This document shows positions 33,615 through 42,642 of a stretch of DNA of 64,000 bases, piece after piece. The position numbers were made by a program, and so were the translations under genes. The stretch's first letter is position 1, and each line of letters starts with the position of its first letter. The stretch spans positions 1 through 64,000 of the forward strand of contig ONMF01000002.1 of the NCBI GenBank assembly GCA_900318865.1, written 5' to 3'. A model generated the notes under the pieces. It was not told the origin of the DNA, made no database searches, and saw only the letters and a program-made list of their open reading frames with translations. The DNA is from an uncultured Prevotellaceae bacterium. GTDB lineage: Bacteria > Bacteroidota > Bacteroidia > Bacteroidales > Muribaculaceae.

Positions 33615-34946
33615 TTATTGCTGCGGCGGCTGGCTGCCCGGGCGGGGCGCGTTTTTCCTGTTTTCTTGACCGGGATTGCCATTTCGACGGGAATGTTCGT
33701 GGTTGTTCTTCATCTGAGAGCGGCGGCGCCCGTTGGCATTGCCTTGAGGCTGTGGATCACGGCGCTCTCCACGCCGCTTGTCGGGGGACGGTGGCATAGC
33801 ATCCTTGGGTGCCTGCTGGCCCTGAGCGGCCGATTTCTTCTTTTTCTTCTTCTTTTTGTCGAAGCGGCTGATGCTGTCCTGCCCCAGAATGTCGCCAAAG
33901 GCCTTCTGCTCCACACGGCGCTCGTCGTCGTCGAGCGTCAGCTTGTCGGGCTTGGCCCCGTTGCGGTTCAGCGCCATCACCTCAAGCACCCGCTCGGGGC
34001 TCAAGGTCACAACATTCTCGGGCTGGTTTTTCACCGTGGAATACGACATTTCCCGCTTCAGCACATCGGTCTTGAAGTGGTAGTAGACGGCATCCTTCGT
34101 TTCCAGGGGCACATCGCGCAGCGGCAACTTGCGTGAGGCTTCCACATAGGTGTCGACCTCGAAATTGATGCAGCACTTCAGCTTGGCGCACTGGCCGGCA
34201 AGCTTCTGCGGGTTGAGCGAAATGTCCTGGAAACGGGCGGCGCTCGTAGCCACCGACACAAAGTTGGTCATCCAGCTGGCGCAGCACAGCGCACGGCCAC
34301 AAGGCCCTATGCCGCCTATACGGCCGGCCTCCTGGCGGGCGCCAATCTGCTTCATCTCCACGCGGATTTTGAACACATCGGCAAGCACCTTGATGAGTTG
34401 ACGGAAGTCAACACGTTCGTCGGCTATGTAGTAGAAGATGGCTTTGTTTCCGTCACCCTGATACTCCACGTCGCCGATTTTCATCTTCAGGCCCAGGTCG
34501 GCGGCAATCTGTCGCGAGCGAATCATGGTATCGGTCTCGCGGGCCTTGGCTTCCTCGTAACGCTCCATATCGACGGGACGCGCCTTGCGGAAAATGCGCA
34601 AAATCTCGGCATCGGGCCGCAGGTGCACGCGCTTCATCTGCAGCTGCACCAGCTTGCCGGTGAGGGCCACCTGCCCGATGTCGTGGCCGGGGCTGGCCTC
34701 AACAGCCACCCAGTCGCCCTGCTGCAGGGGCAGGTTCATGCTGTTGCGGTAAAAGCCGCGACGGGTGTTTTTGAAATGCACCTCCACGATGTCGAAATCG
34801 GCAGCACCGCCGGGTATGTCGTCGAGCCAGTTGTAGCTCGCAAGCTGGCTGCGGGGGGCGCAACCGCCACCGCAGCAGCCGCCGTTGCATGCCACGCAAG
34901 CGTCCTCGCCGCCGGGCAACAGGTCATGAGTGAGTTCGTCTTTCAT
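33615..34946 (-). CDS. ricT: RicT/YaaT-like PSP1-domain protein
   Basis: The product is 443 aa. The N-terminus is cysteine-rich (CVACNGGCCGGGC), followed by the PSP1 domain (about residues 50-270) with VEVHFKNTRRGFYRNS, IFYYIADERVDFRQLIKVL, IGGIGPCGRALCCASWM and LAGQCAKLKCCINFEV. In Bacillus, RicT with RicA and RicF binds Fe-S clusters and controls RNase Y; here rny lies immediately upstream (15 nt), which fits a functional link between the two. The C-terminal 110 residues are a Lys/Gln/Arg-rich disordered tail (KKKKKKKKSAAQGQQAPK and RRGERRDPQPQGN), possibly RNA-binding. Confidence 0.9.
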   Translation of the reverse strand: MKDELTHDLLPGGEDACVACNGGCCGGGCAPRSQLASYNWLDDIPGGAADFDIVEVHFKNTRRGFYRNSMNLPLQQGDWVAVEASPGHDIGQVALTGKLVQLQMKRVHLRPDAEILRIFRKARPVDMERYEEAKARETDTMIRSRQIAADLGLKMKIGDVEYQGDGNKAIFYYIADERVDFRQLIKVLADVFKIRVEMKQIGARQEAGRIGGIGPCGRALCCASWMTNFVSVATSAARFQDISLNPQKLAGQCAKLKCCINFEVDTYVEASRKLPLRDVPLETKDAVYYHFKTDVLKREMSYSTVKNQPENVVTLSPERVLEVMALNRNGAKPDKLTLDDDERRVEQKAFGDILGQDSISRFDKKKKKKKKSAAQGQQAPKDAMPPSPDKRRGERRDPQPQGNANGRRRSQMKNNHEHSRRNGNPGQENRKNAPRPGSQPPQQ

Positions 34947-34961
34947 GTCGACCCGTGGGCT

Positions 34962-36506
34962 TTATTTGGCGTAACTCACGGCACGCGTCTCACGAATCAC
35001 CGTGATGCGCACCTGACCCGGATAGGTGAGCTCGTCCTGTATTTTCTTCGCAATCTCGTTCGACAGCTGCTCGGTCTCGGCATCGCTGATTTTGTCGGCC
35101 CCCACGATGACACGCAGCTCACGGCCGGCCTGAATGGCGTAGGTCTTCACCACGCCCGGATAAGAAAGTGCCAGGCGCTCCAGGTCGTTCAATCGCTTGA
35201 TGTAGGCCTCCACAATCTCACGGCGGGCACCCGGACGGGCACCCGAGATGGCGTCGCACACCTGCACGATGGGAGCATAGAGGCTGGTGGCCTCCTCCTC
35301 GTCGTGGTGGGCGCCGATGGCGTTGCAGATGTCGGGTTTCTCTTTGAATTTCTCGGCCAGTTTCATACCCAGCACGGCGTGCGGCAGTTCGGGCTCATCG
35401 TCGGGCACCTTGCCGATGTCATGCAGCAGGCCGGCACGGCGGGCTTTCTTGGGATTCAAGCCCAGCTCGCTGGCCATGATGGCACACAGATTGGCCGTCT
35501 CGCGCGAGTGTTGCAGCAAGTTCTGGCCATAACTCGAGCGATATTTCATCTTGCCGATGAGCCTGATGAGCTCGGGATGCAGGCCATGGATGCCCAGGTC
35601 GATGGCCGTGCGCTTGCCGGTCTCGATGATTTCCTCTTCCACCTGGCGGCGCACCTTGGCCACCACCTCCTCGATGCGGGCGGGGTGGATGCGGCCGTCG
35701 GCCACAAGCTGGTGAAGCGCCAACCGGGCTATCTCGCGGCGCACCGGGTCGAAGCCCGAAAGCACGATGGCCTCGGGGGTGTCGTCGACAATGATTTCCA
35801 CACCGGTTGCAGCCTCCAGGGCACGGATGTTGCGGCCCTCGCGGCCGATGATGCGGCCCTTGATTTCATCATTCTCGATGTGAAACACCGTCACGGCATT
35901 CTCCACAGCCGTCTCGGTGGCCACGCGCTGGATGGTTTCCACGATGATGCGCTTGGCCTCTTTGTTGGCCGTGAGCTTGGCATCGTCCATGATGTCGTTG
36001 ATATAGCTCTGGGCGGCGGTCTTAGCCTCGTCTTTGAGCGATTCCACCAGTTTCTCCTTGGCTTCCTCGGCGCTGAGGCCGCTCACGTGCTCCAGCGTGT
36101 CGCGCACGCTCTTCTCCATGCGGTCCACCTCTTTCTTGCGCTCATCCAGGATGGCCGTCTGCTTGTCGACGTTCTGCTTGAGCGTGTCGAGCTCGTTGCG
36201 GCGGCGCTGCACGTCGCCCTGAAGCTGGTTGAGCTGAATTTCACGCTGCTTCACCTTGGCCTCGTTCGATTGAACCTTGGCCAGGCGGGCGTTAGCCTGC
36301 TTCTCGGCCTCGCTGGTGATGGCCATTCCGGCTTCTTTGCCTTTGATCACCTCGTTATTCTTCAGCACCTCGGCCTCGAGTTTTGCTTTCTCCACAATCT
36401 CGTTGGCACGGGATTTTGCGTTGCGGCGTGCCATCATCTGAGCCACCAGGGCTCCCAGGGCAAACGCCACAATTGCCGCAATTACAACAATGATTATATC
36501 GTCCAT
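34962..36506 (-). CDS. rny: Ribonuclease Y
   Basis: The product is 514 aa from ATG 36506 ([15 protein letters not shown]). It is a membrane-anchored endoribonuclease that starts mRNA decay. Residues 5-25 form the single membrane helix, about 30-190 a long coiled coil ([31 protein letters not shown]), then the KH RNA-binding domain ([19 protein letters not shown]), and the HD domain with [13 protein letters not shown] and [11 protein letters not shown]. All metal-site His and Asp residues are visible. ricT follows at 15 nt. A 137-nt gap with no ORF, holding a candidate RNA, separates it from zapA. Confidence 0.96.
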   Translation of the reverse strand: MDDIIIVVIAAIVAFALGALVAQMMARRNAKSRANEIVEKAKLEAEVLKNNEVIKGKEAGMAITSEAEKQANARLAKVQSNEAKVKQREIQLNQLQGDVQRRRNELDTLKQNVDKQTAILDERKKEVDRMEKSVRDTLEHVSGLSAEEAKEKLVESLKDEAKTAAQSYINDIMDDAKLTANKEAKRIIVETIQRVATETAVENAVTVFHIENDEIKGRIIGREGRNIRALEAATGVEIIVDDTPEAIVLSGFDPVRREIARLALHQLVADGRIHPARIEEVVAKVRRQVEEEIIETGKRTAIDLGIHGLHPELIRLIGKMKYRSSYGQNLLQHSRETANLCAIMASELGLNPKKARRAGLLHDIGKVPDDEPELPHAVLGMKLAEKFKEKPDICNAIGAHHDEEEATSLYAPIVQVCDAISGARPGARREIVEAYIKRLNDLERLALSYPGVVKTYAIQAGRELRVIVGADKISDAETEQLSNEIAKKIQDELTYPGQVRITVIRETRAVSYAK

Positions 36507-36519
36507 TGTGATAAAACCT

Positions 36520-36640
36520 TTAAAATAATTATATATATAAAACAATACGCACCCCATCCTTTGCCATGAAAGCAGCGATTCCACCAGCAGGCGAATGGCC
36601 ACTTGCCACAGCGAAAAAAGAGGTGCAGGAACCTAAATCT
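36520..36640 (-). ncRNA. ssrS: Candidate 6S-like RNA between zapA and rny
   Basis: On the minus strand this ORF-free gap can fold as a long hairpin. The arms GCACCTC (about 36620) and GGGGTGC (about 36551) pair over 7 bp to close it, and an inner hairpin ATTCGCC/GGTGGAAT caps it, with unpaired stretches in between, as in 6S RNA. In gamma-proteobacteria the 6S gene ssrS lies next to zapA, as here. A -35/-7 pattern is not clear. The call rests on position and fold only. Confidence 0.4.
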
Positions 36641-36643
36641 CAA

Positions 36644-36943
36644 TCAAGCCTTCACGACAATGTCGTCGAGCTTTTTCTCAAAATCGGCCAGAAAATCATC
36701 GACAGCCTTGTTCTGGGCATACGCGTCCATGAACAAGCGTGCAAATTGAAAAGCCACACGCGCCAGCACATCGTGCGACGTGCTGTTCTCGCCGAATCGC
36801 TTCATCCACCTGTTCCACAGGTCGTTCACAAGTTCCTCGGCTTTACGGAACGACGCCTCTTCGCCGGCAGGAACGCTCACCGCTATGGGCTTCACGTCGG
36901 CCAGCTGAATCCAGATATTTTGTTTTTTATCTTTCTCGTTCAT
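36644..36943 (-). CDS. zapA: Cell division protein ZapA
   Basis: A 99-aa protein, ZapA family. It binds FtsZ and bundles its filaments at the division site. The N-terminal globular part has IWIQLADVKPIAVSVPAGEE with the FRKAEELVNDLWNRWM helix, and the C-terminal helix FADFEKKLDDIVVKA forms the dimer coiled coil. A second possible start (MMNEKDK, one codon earlier) makes no difference. It lies 22 nt after the small coiled-coil gene, the same pairing as in other Bacteroidetes. Confidence 0.85.
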   Translation of the reverse strand: MNEKDKKQNIWIQLADVKPIAVSVPAGEEASFRKAEELVNDLWNRWMKRFGENSTSHDVLARVAFQFARLFMDAYAQNKAVDDFLADFEKKLDDIVVKA

Positions 36944-36965
36944 CACGCGTCGTTTCGGTTATCTG

Positions 36966-37259
36966 TTATGCATTCAACTGAGCAATGCATTTGTCGATGT
37001 CCCGCACCATTTTGGACAACAACTTCCGGCCCTGGGCCGCTGCCTCGGGCGTGAGGGCGATGTGACGCGCCATTCGCAAATACTCGTTTTCACGCGTCAG
37101 GCGCTCCAGCTGTTGCTGCAACTGCTCTATGCGGGCACGATGCTCCTCAATGAGCCGTTCCGACTCATCATGACGGGCTTGCAAATCTTGGTATTTCTCC
37201 ACAAGAACGTTGCATTTGTGCATCACCCGCGACAGCGTTTGTTGCAAATCGGCAGCCAT
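36966..37259 (-). CDS. Small coiled-coil protein upstream of zapA
   Basis: The product is 97 aa from ATG 37259 (MAADLQQTLSRVMHKC). Nearly the whole protein is heptad-rich coiled coil: VLVEKYQDLQARHDESERL, IEEHRARIEQLQQQLERL, TRENEYLRMARHIALT, ending with LSKMVRDIDKCIAQLNA. Position and shape suggest a ZapB-like partner of ZapA in Z-ring organisation, but similarity to ZapB is only in shape. TACTTTTG (37284-37277) is its -7 box, so this gene probably starts the transcript that continues through zapA. Longer starts would run into the promoter. Confidence 0.75.
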   Translation of the reverse strand: MAADLQQTLSRVMHKCNVLVEKYQDLQARHDESERLIEEHRARIEQLQQQLERLTRENEYLRMARHIALTPEAAAQGRKLLSKMVRDIDKCIAQLNA

Positions 37260-37383
37260 AGTTGTCCAATTTTTTACAAAAGTAGTAAAAATTCCGCAAA
37301 TGGCGCACCTTATACCCCTTTTTTTTACGGCAGCCACTTTTTTTTGAGCATGGTGACCGCCGGTAAAATCAAGGCACCGGCCC

Positions 37384-38331
37384 TTACTGGCCGTAATCTT
37401 CCTTGCGGTACTTGTCCGACGGGTCGTCGGTGATGATGCTCAGATAACTGGCGTAGCGCGACTGGCTGATGCGACTCTGCTCCACTGCACGCAACACCGC
37501 GCAACCGGGCTCGTGCGTATGGGTGCAATTATTGAAACGGCACTCCTTACCCACCTCGAAAATTTCGGGAAAATAATGAGCCACCTCGGCACGCTCAAAG
37601 TCGATGGTCCCGAAACCCTTCACTCCGGGCGTGTCGATGATTGCCCCGCCGCCGGCAAGGTCGAGCATCTCGCTGAATGTGGTGGTGTGCATGCCTGTGT
37701 GATGGACCGCCGACACATCGCCCACTCGCAGCCCGGCTCCGGGCACGAGGCAATTGATGAGCGACGACTTCCCCACTCCGGAGTTGCCCGAGAAAAGCGA
37801 CATTTTGCCCTGCAGCGACAATCGCAATGCGTCCACGCCCTCGCCTGTCACCGTGCTGGTGGCAAGCACGGTATATCCGATGCTTTCGTACAGGCGCCTC
37901 ACCGCATCGAGCAGCATGCGGTCGTCATCGGCAGTGAGCAGATCCACCTTGTTGATGACCAGCAGCGACGGCACCCTGTAGGCCATGGCGGTGGCCAAAA
38001 AACGGTCGATGAAAGTGGTGTTGGTCACCGGATTGGCCAGCGACACCACCAGCACGGCCTGGTCGAGATTGCTGGCTATAATCTGAAATTCCTTCGACAG
38101 GTTACTGGCACGCCGGATGATGTAGTTGCGACGCTCGTCGATCGAGGTAATCATCGCGGTGCCGTCGGGCTTGGGCTCCAGCCTCACCACATCGCCCACG
38201 GCCACAGGATTGGTGCAGCGAAAACCACGAAGCCGCAAATTGCCCTTGATTTTGCAATTCACCTGCTCGCCGCCACCGGTGCGCACCACGTACCAGCTGC
38301 CGGTGTTTTTTATGACCAGCCCTTTCATCAT
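37384..38331 (-). CDS. rsgA: Ribosome small subunit-dependent GTPase RsgA
   Basis: The product is 315 aa with a circularly permuted GTPase. The OB fold (residues 1-70) is followed by G4 (VINKVDLL), then G1 [15 protein letters not shown] and G3 [11 protein letters not shown] zinc knuckle, [16 protein letters not shown], ends the protein, matching the family's Cys-His cluster. It matures the 30S subunit and is inhibited by ppGpp in other bacteria. The TAATTTTG box (38343-38336) ends 5 nt before the ATG at 38331, so the message may be leaderless. Confidence 0.96.
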   Translation of the reverse strand: MMKGLVIKNTGSWYVVRTGGGEQVNCKIKGNLRLRGFRCTNPVAVGDVVRLEPKPDGTAMITSIDERRNYIIRRASNLSKEFQIIASNLDQAVLVVSLANPVTNTTFIDRFLATAMAYRVPSLLVINKVDLLTADDDRMLLDAVRRLYESIGYTVLATSTVTGEGVDALRLSLQGKMSLFSGNSGVGKSSLINCLVPGAGLRVGDVSAVHHTGMHTTTFSEMLDLAGGGAIIDTPGVKGFGTIDFERAEVAHYFPEIFEVGKECRFNNCTHTHEPGCAVLRAVEQSRISQSRYASYLSIITDDPSDKYRKEDYGQ

Positions 38332-38335
38332 GGCA

Positions 38336-38343
38336 CAAAATTA
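38336..38343 (-). promoter_or_regulatory. -7 box placed for a leaderless rsgA transcript
   Basis: TAATTTTG on the minus strand, ending 5 nt before the first ATG at 38331 (a second in-frame ATG is at 38328). The predicted transcript starts at or beside the start codon. No clean -33 box was found. Confidence 0.4.
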
Positions 38344-38467
38344 CAAAAAAAAACTGATTCGGCTATCAAGCCCCTTTCCAATGCCATGTCACCACACCAA
38401 GCCAATATGAACAATGCAAACGATTACACTCAATTTTGTGACAATCTGACAGAAAAAATAGTTAAAA

Positions 38468-38499
38468 TTTGGTTAATTACGAAAAAACCTTTACTTTTG
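38468..38499 (+). promoter_or_regulatory. Promoter of the small wHTH gene
   Basis: TTTG (38468-38471), 20 bp, TACTTTTG (38492-38499): full consensus match. The ATG at 38546 is about 42 nt below the predicted start. Confidence 0.8.
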
Positions 38500-38545
38500 C
38501 ATCGATTTTTAGAAAGAAGATTGTTTTTTTTAAAGGTTAATTATT

Positions 38546-38749
38546 ATGAACGTAGAAATCATTGGTAATTGGGCAGGCGCTGCCTGGAATGCTCTTGACG
38601 CTGCTAACGGTAATCTGACAGTGAAAGGTCTGAAGAAGGCAACCAAGCTCAAAGAGAAAGAGCTGTACGCTGCCATCGGTTGGCTGGCCCGCGAGGGAAA
38701 GGTCAACGTTGAGGAGAACGAGACCGACGTGAACGTGACGCTGCTCTAA
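38546..38749 (+). CDS. Small winged-helix protein (DUF2582-like)
   Basis: The product is 67 aa. The sequence IGNWAGAAWNALDAANGN, then VKGLKKATKLKEKELYAAIG and WLAREGKVNVEE, is the winged helix-turn-helix of the DUF2582 group, which is abundant in Bacteroidetes. It is very Lys/Glu-rich and small enough to be a nucleoid-associated or regulatory DNA-binding protein; the target is unknown. It is monocistronic with a strong promoter and terminator, suggesting high expression. Confidence 0.88.
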   Translation: MNVEIIGNWAGAAWNALDAANGNLTVKGLKKATKLKEKELYAAIGWLAREGKVNVEENETDVNVTLL

Positions 38750-38813
38750 AACAGCTCACTAAGCAACACGACATCTCACGCTGGCCGCGGCATGCGGCCG
38801 GGTGTAATTCGAT

Positions 38814-38849
38814 AAAAAAGGATAGTCCAACGGGGCTATCCTTTTTTTT
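38814..38849 (+). terminator. Intrinsic terminator of the wHTH gene
   Basis: Perfect arms AAAAAAGGATAG and CTATCCTTTTTT, a 10-nt loop and a long T-run. A second hairpin GGCCGC/GCGGCC lies just upstream (38783-38799). Confidence 0.9.
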
Positions 38850-38911
38850 CAAACCATTAAAACAAATCCATTATTGAAGGAATCGTACGCCAGGCCACTG
38901 GCAGCACGAGT

Positions 38912-39703
38912 TTATTGTAGCTTTCCGCCCATGAGGCGATAAAGTTGCAGAATGTTGTAGAAGGCCTTGATCTGGTCCTCATTGAGCATCTTCACATGGT
39001 CCATGCCGCCGGCTCCCTTCAGGCGAAGCTCCACCCAGTCGGCATGCGCCAATGCATAAACCAAATCGCGGTCGGTGGCCGTGAGCGCATCGTCACAATT
39101 CTCCCAATAGAAGCGGGGGCCATCCTTGCCGCGCTTGGGTGCCGAGGGTTTATAGGAATAGACGAATCCATTGATGCGGAATTCCATGCGGTCGAAGTTC
39201 AGAGGGTCGTCGGCATAGTATTGCACACGCAGCCTGAGCTCTGAGGGGCGTTCGGAAGCATCGGTCACAATATAGAAATACACAGCATTCTCACTGTTGC
39301 GCATGGCCACACCCTGCGGCATCAGGCGCTTGCCGCCGTTTTGCTCGCTCTTGCTGAGCAGCGGGGTGAGTTCCGAAACCGTCTCATGAATGGTGTCATC
39401 GACCCAGGTCAAGCGCTTGGGTTCCTCGGGCAGATACTGGTGAATGGAGTAATCGGCGTTCAACAATTCTTGAAGATAAGATTTATCGACCTTCGACTGG
39501 GTGTGCTGCACCACGCCGGTGACGGGATGCTCCACACGCGCCATCACGCCGGCACCACATTCACCCTCGTGGGTGCAATGGCACGGACGGTCGGCCTTCA
39601 CATAGCCCATGCTCGCGAACAACGACTCACAAGAAGTAGTAGTGGTCAGCAACATAGTGCTTGACAACATCAAGAACAGACTCGCTGTGAATTTACATTT
39701 CAT
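38912..39703 (-). CDS. Secreted protein, paralogue of the 39812-40624 gene
   Basis: The product is 263 aa. The signal peptide ends in a lipobox-like TTTTSC, so it may be a lipoprotein. A Cys/His-rich stretch (CHCTHEGECGAG) follows. The second half is shared with the neighbouring upstream gene: DYSIHQYLPEEPKRLTWVD, RNSENAVYFYIVTD, LRVQYYADDPLNF, RFYWENCDDAL, DRDLVYALAHADW and MDHVKML. No known family was recognised. The pair arose by duplication. A 108-nt gap separates it from its paralogue, with no clear promoter box. Confidence 0.75.
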   Translation of the reverse strand: MKCKFTASLFLMLSSTMLLTTTTSCESLFASMGYVKADRPCHCTHEGECGAGVMARVEHPVTGVVQHTQSKVDKSYLQELLNADYSIHQYLPEEPKRLTWVDDTIHETVSELTPLLSKSEQNGGKRLMPQGVAMRNSENAVYFYIVTDASERPSELRLRVQYYADDPLNFDRMEFRINGFVYSYKPSAPKRGKDGPRFYWENCDDALTATDRDLVYALAHADWVELRLKGAGGMDHVKMLNEDQIKAFYNILQLYRLMGGKLQ

Positions 39704-39811
39704 AATCACTTAATCGTTTAATTTTGGCAAAATTAAGCATAAATCCCGAATTTACAAAATTAAATTCGGGATTTTTAAAAATAAATTCTGTTTGAATTGT
39801 AAATCGTCGTG

Positions 39812-40624
39812 TCACAGGGTGCCGCCCTTCAAACGATAGAGCTGCCACAAGCGGGCAAAGTCCTCGAGTTGGCCGGTGGTAAACATTTTCACATGGTCGA
39901 TGCCATTGGCACCCAATAATTTCACGCGCGCCCAGTGGCAATGGGTCAAGGCGTAGACAAGGTCGCGGTCGGCCGTGCCCAGCGCCTCGTCGCTGGTTTC
40001 CCAGTAAAACCGAGTACCTTGCCGCCCGCGCTGCGTTCCTGAAGGACGGTAATGATACTCAAAACCGTCTATCGTGAACACCATTTCTGAAAAGTTGAGC
40101 GGATCATCGGCAAAATATTGCACGCGCAATCTCAACGGGCCGTTGTCCACAAAATAAAAATAGATGGCATTCTCACTCTGTTTCATGGTGGTGCCGCGAG
40201 GTGTGTAACGGTCGCCATTTTTGTCAAAATGTGGCAGAAGGTCGCTCATGGAGGCGCTCACCGGCTCGTCGACCCACTGCAGGCGCTTGGGCCCATCAGG
40301 CACATACTGCTTGAGCGAATAATCCTTGTTGAGCAATTCGTAGAGGGCCTCTTTGCCGTCGGGCACTTCGACACCGCTTTCGGCCCAGGGGTCGGCACTG
40401 TGTGCGGCCGCCCCACCCTGCTGCTGCGCGGCTGCCTTGCGGGCTTGCTCCTCTTCCCATTGCTTAATGGCCTTGGCGCGCTCACGCTCGGGGTGAAGGC
40501 GCCTGATGGGCTTGCGGATGCTCTCGTCGTAATCCTCCTCATCGGGCTGCGGCATGGCAAATGACGTTGCACCGCACAGAGCCATGCACGCCACTGCCAT
40601 CATAACGAAACGATATTTACTCAT
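39812..40624 (-). CDS. Secreted protein, paralogue of the 38912-39703 gene
   Basis: The product is 270 aa from ATG 40624 (MSKYRFVMMAVACMALCG); a longer frame exists upstream but would lie inside the porin gene. A signal peptide is followed by a charged, Gln-rich low-complexity segment (KAIKQWEEEQARKAAAQQQG). The second half repeats the patterns of its neighbour: DYSLKQYVPDGPKRLQWVD, KQSENAIYFYFVDN, LRVQYFADDPLNF, RFYWETSDEALGTADRDL and GANGIDHVKMF. It lacks the Cys-rich stretch of its paralogue and has no lipobox. It follows the porin gene with a 2-nt gap. Confidence 0.75.
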   Translation of the reverse strand: MSKYRFVMMAVACMALCGATSFAMPQPDEEDYDESIRKPIRRLHPERERAKAIKQWEEEQARKAAAQQQGGAAAHSADPWAESGVEVPDGKEALYELLNKDYSLKQYVPDGPKRLQWVDEPVSASMSDLLPHFDKNGDRYTPRGTTMKQSENAIYFYFVDNGPLRLRVQYFADDPLNFSEMVFTIDGFEYHYRPSGTQRGRQGTRFYWETSDEALGTADRDLVYALTHCHWARVKLLGANGIDHVKMFTTGQLEDFARLWQLYRLKGGTL

Positions 40625-40626
40625 AG

Positions 40627-41640
40627 TTAGAAGGCTAATTGCAATTGAGTGAGAACAGAGTTGGCACCTTTGGCGGCACCGTGCACCTTTGCATGATTGT
40701 AACCCAGGCGCACACGGCATCTGGGATAGAACCAGTAATTGAGCCCCACCGAGACGCGATTGGTGATGCCGGCAGTACAGTCCAGACGGTCGTAGCCCGC
40801 CACCAAATCCAGATTTTTCACCGCCAGATTCTTGGCTGCGGCTGTCACATAGCAACCCTGGCTGTCGTCGTCGCCGTCACGCCCCCACATGTACTCCGTG
40901 CGCACCTCCAGCGGTGTCGTCTTGAGCTGTGCGCTGGCAGCAAAGCGGTTTCGCTTGAAATTCCCCAATTCTTCGGTGTGGCCGCGCCCCAGAATCATGG
41001 AGCCCCCGAAGCTCAGATGTTGCACAGGATGCACCATCAGCCGGGCCACAAAATCCTTGGCGCTGTTGATGTCGCCACGATTGCGTCCCGCACCGTTCAT
41101 CACAGCCAGGTCATACGACAGGCGGGAATAGAACAAGTTGCCAAAAATTGTCAATCCTATGTCGCGTCCTCCCGAGCCGGGCATCATCAGCGGATTGGCG
41201 CCCATAACCATATATTGGGTCACGAGAGCGTTCTCTGTGATAAATTCCAGCATCGTGGGCGAGAGGGGGTTCTCGGCCGTGAATGGAGTCTTGAATTGAC
41301 CGAATTTCACGCCAAACTGTTCACACGGGGTGTAACTGCCCCACGCTTCGAGCAGCGACGCGCTGTTGAAGCTGAACATGGCAAAGGCCTTGACCTTAGG
41401 TACAATGGTGAGCTCAACCATGCCTATCACTTTGTTCACTTTGAACTCGTTGTTGGGCGAGGCCTGGTCGTTGTAGGTGTAATCGAGCAGAGCGTAACCG
41501 TTGATTTTCAACCGGTTCGACAGGCTGTTCATGAACTGGGTCACCTTGTTCACCTTTTCCTGTGCGGCCATCGGCATCACCCAGCATGCCACGGCCAGCC
41601 ACAAGAACAGGTTGATGAGTCGTCTATTCTTCACTGCCAC
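40627..41640 (-). CDS. OprO/OprP-type outer-membrane porin
   Basis: The product is 337 aa with a signal peptide (RRLINLFLWLAVACWVMPMAAQ). The mature part is a barrel with many alternating hydrophobic strands: INGYALLDYTYND, VGMVELTIVPKVKAFAMFSF, FGVKFGQFKTPFTAENPLSP, GLTIFGNLFYSRLSYDLAVM, and it ends in LTQLQLAF with terminal Phe. This fits the phosphate-selective porin O/P family, which in gut Bacteroidetes is used for several anions or for maltodextrin-like solutes; specificity is unknown. It belongs to the minus-strand run of envelope genes, 9 nt after the TlpA-like gene. Confidence 0.85.
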   Translation of the reverse strand: MAVKNRRLINLFLWLAVACWVMPMAAQEKVNKVTQFMNSLSNRLKINGYALLDYTYNDQASPNNEFKVNKVIGMVELTIVPKVKAFAMFSFNSASLLEAWGSYTPCEQFGVKFGQFKTPFTAENPLSPTMLEFITENALVTQYMVMGANPLMMPGSGGRDIGLTIFGNLFYSRLSYDLAVMNGAGRNRGDINSAKDFVARLMVHPVQHLSFGGSMILGRGHTEELGNFKRNRFAASAQLKTTPLEVRTEYMWGRDGDDDSQGCYVTAAAKNLAVKNLDLVAGYDRLDCTAGITNRVSVGLNYWFYPRCRVRLGYNHAKVHGAAKGANSVLTQLQLAF

Positions 41641-41649
41641 AGAATCACA

Positions 41650-42633
41650 TCATTTTTGCTCGCTGCCGACAAGCCTGTCGACAAGGGCAGCTAATTCGTC
41701 ACCTTGAAGTCCGCGAGCCACAATGGTGTCGGAGGCTATGACCAGAATGTGAGGTATGCCGCTCACACCATACAGATCGGTGGGCACCATCCAGTTGGTT
41801 CCTCCCTCTATCACGGGCCAAGTGATGTTGAGTTCTTTCATGGCCTGATGGGTGTCGTCGGGCTTGTCCCACACGGCCACGCCCACCACATTCACTTTGT
41901 CGCCATGCTTGGCCACAATCTTCTGAAGGTTGGGTATCTCACGCCGGCAGGGGCCGCACCAGCTGGCCCAGAAGTCCACAATGTTCACTTTGTCGGTGGC
42001 CAGATGGTCGCTGAGGCGCTCACCTGCCGCATTGGAAAAATCGGTGTATTTCTTTCCGGGGGCCGTAAGTTCATGCTGCTGCGCAAAGGCGATTGCCTTC
42101 TGCACACGCCTCAGGTTGCGGTAACGGGCCGGCAGAGCCGACAGGATTGAATCGATTTGTGTGGCCGAGAACTCATTGTACATCAAGTAATAGTTCAGCG
42201 CCCACGGACCGATGGCATTCTCCACATTCTCATGGTAGGTCGTTTTGAATGCCTCGACGGCCAGTGAGTCATTGTCGCCGATTTCCTCAAGGCGCTTGTC
42301 CAGGTCGTTCAGCACCTCATTCAGATTGGTTCCGGTGGCCCGTCCATCTTGCCAGATAATGGCAATGTCGCCTTTCTCCACGACGAATCCCATCCGTTGT
42401 CCATGCACAAGCATGCGCGCCATGAACGAGGTGTCGACCTCTCCTTCTATCGTTGCGCAGGCATTGGCCACAAGGGTCTGCGCCACCGTGTCGCCGCTGT
42501 CGTAGTTGGTCAAATACATGGTGTCGCCATCGCACGACGCGTCGGGAAACGTCACGGTGATTTTGTAGTGCCCCTGGCTCGTACAGGCAACGGCCATAAC
42601 CAGCGTCAAGAGAGCATAAATGATTCTTTTCAT
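41650..42633 (-). CDS. TlpA/ResA-like thiol-disulfide lipoprotein with DUF4369
   Basis: The product is 327 aa. The lipobox is MAVAC (Cys about 17), so it is anchored in a membrane, facing the periplasm. The first 110 residues fit DUF4369, a beta-rich domain common in Bacteroidetes thiol proteins. A helical middle precedes a thioredoxin domain with NIVDFWASWCGPCRREIPNL; the WCGPC active site is complete, and VSGIPHILVI provides the cis-Pro. Likely a thiol reductase in the periplasm, perhaps for cytochrome or lipoprotein maturation. It follows the lipoprotein gene with a 9-nt gap. Confidence 0.9.
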   Translation of the reverse strand: MKRIIYALLTLVMAVACTSQGHYKITVTFPDASCDGDTMYLTNYDSGDTVAQTLVANACATIEGEVDTSFMARMLVHGQRMGFVVEKGDIAIIWQDGRATGTNLNEVLNDLDKRLEEIGDNDSLAVEAFKTTYHENVENAIGPWALNYYLMYNEFSATQIDSILSALPARYRNLRRVQKAIAFAQQHELTAPGKKYTDFSNAAGERLSDHLATDKVNIVDFWASWCGPCRREIPNLQKIVAKHGDKVNVVGVAVWDKPDDTHQAMKELNITWPVIEGGTNWMVPTDLYGVSGIPHILVIASDTIVARGLQGDELAALVDRLVGSEQK

Positions 42634-42642
42634 GATGATTGA

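Noticed and set aside
34398..36569. 723-codon open frame on the plus strand opposite ricT and rny
   Set aside because: Composition (Leu/Gly/His/Val-rich) and lack of any domain show it to be a shadow; both minus-strand genes are clear family members.
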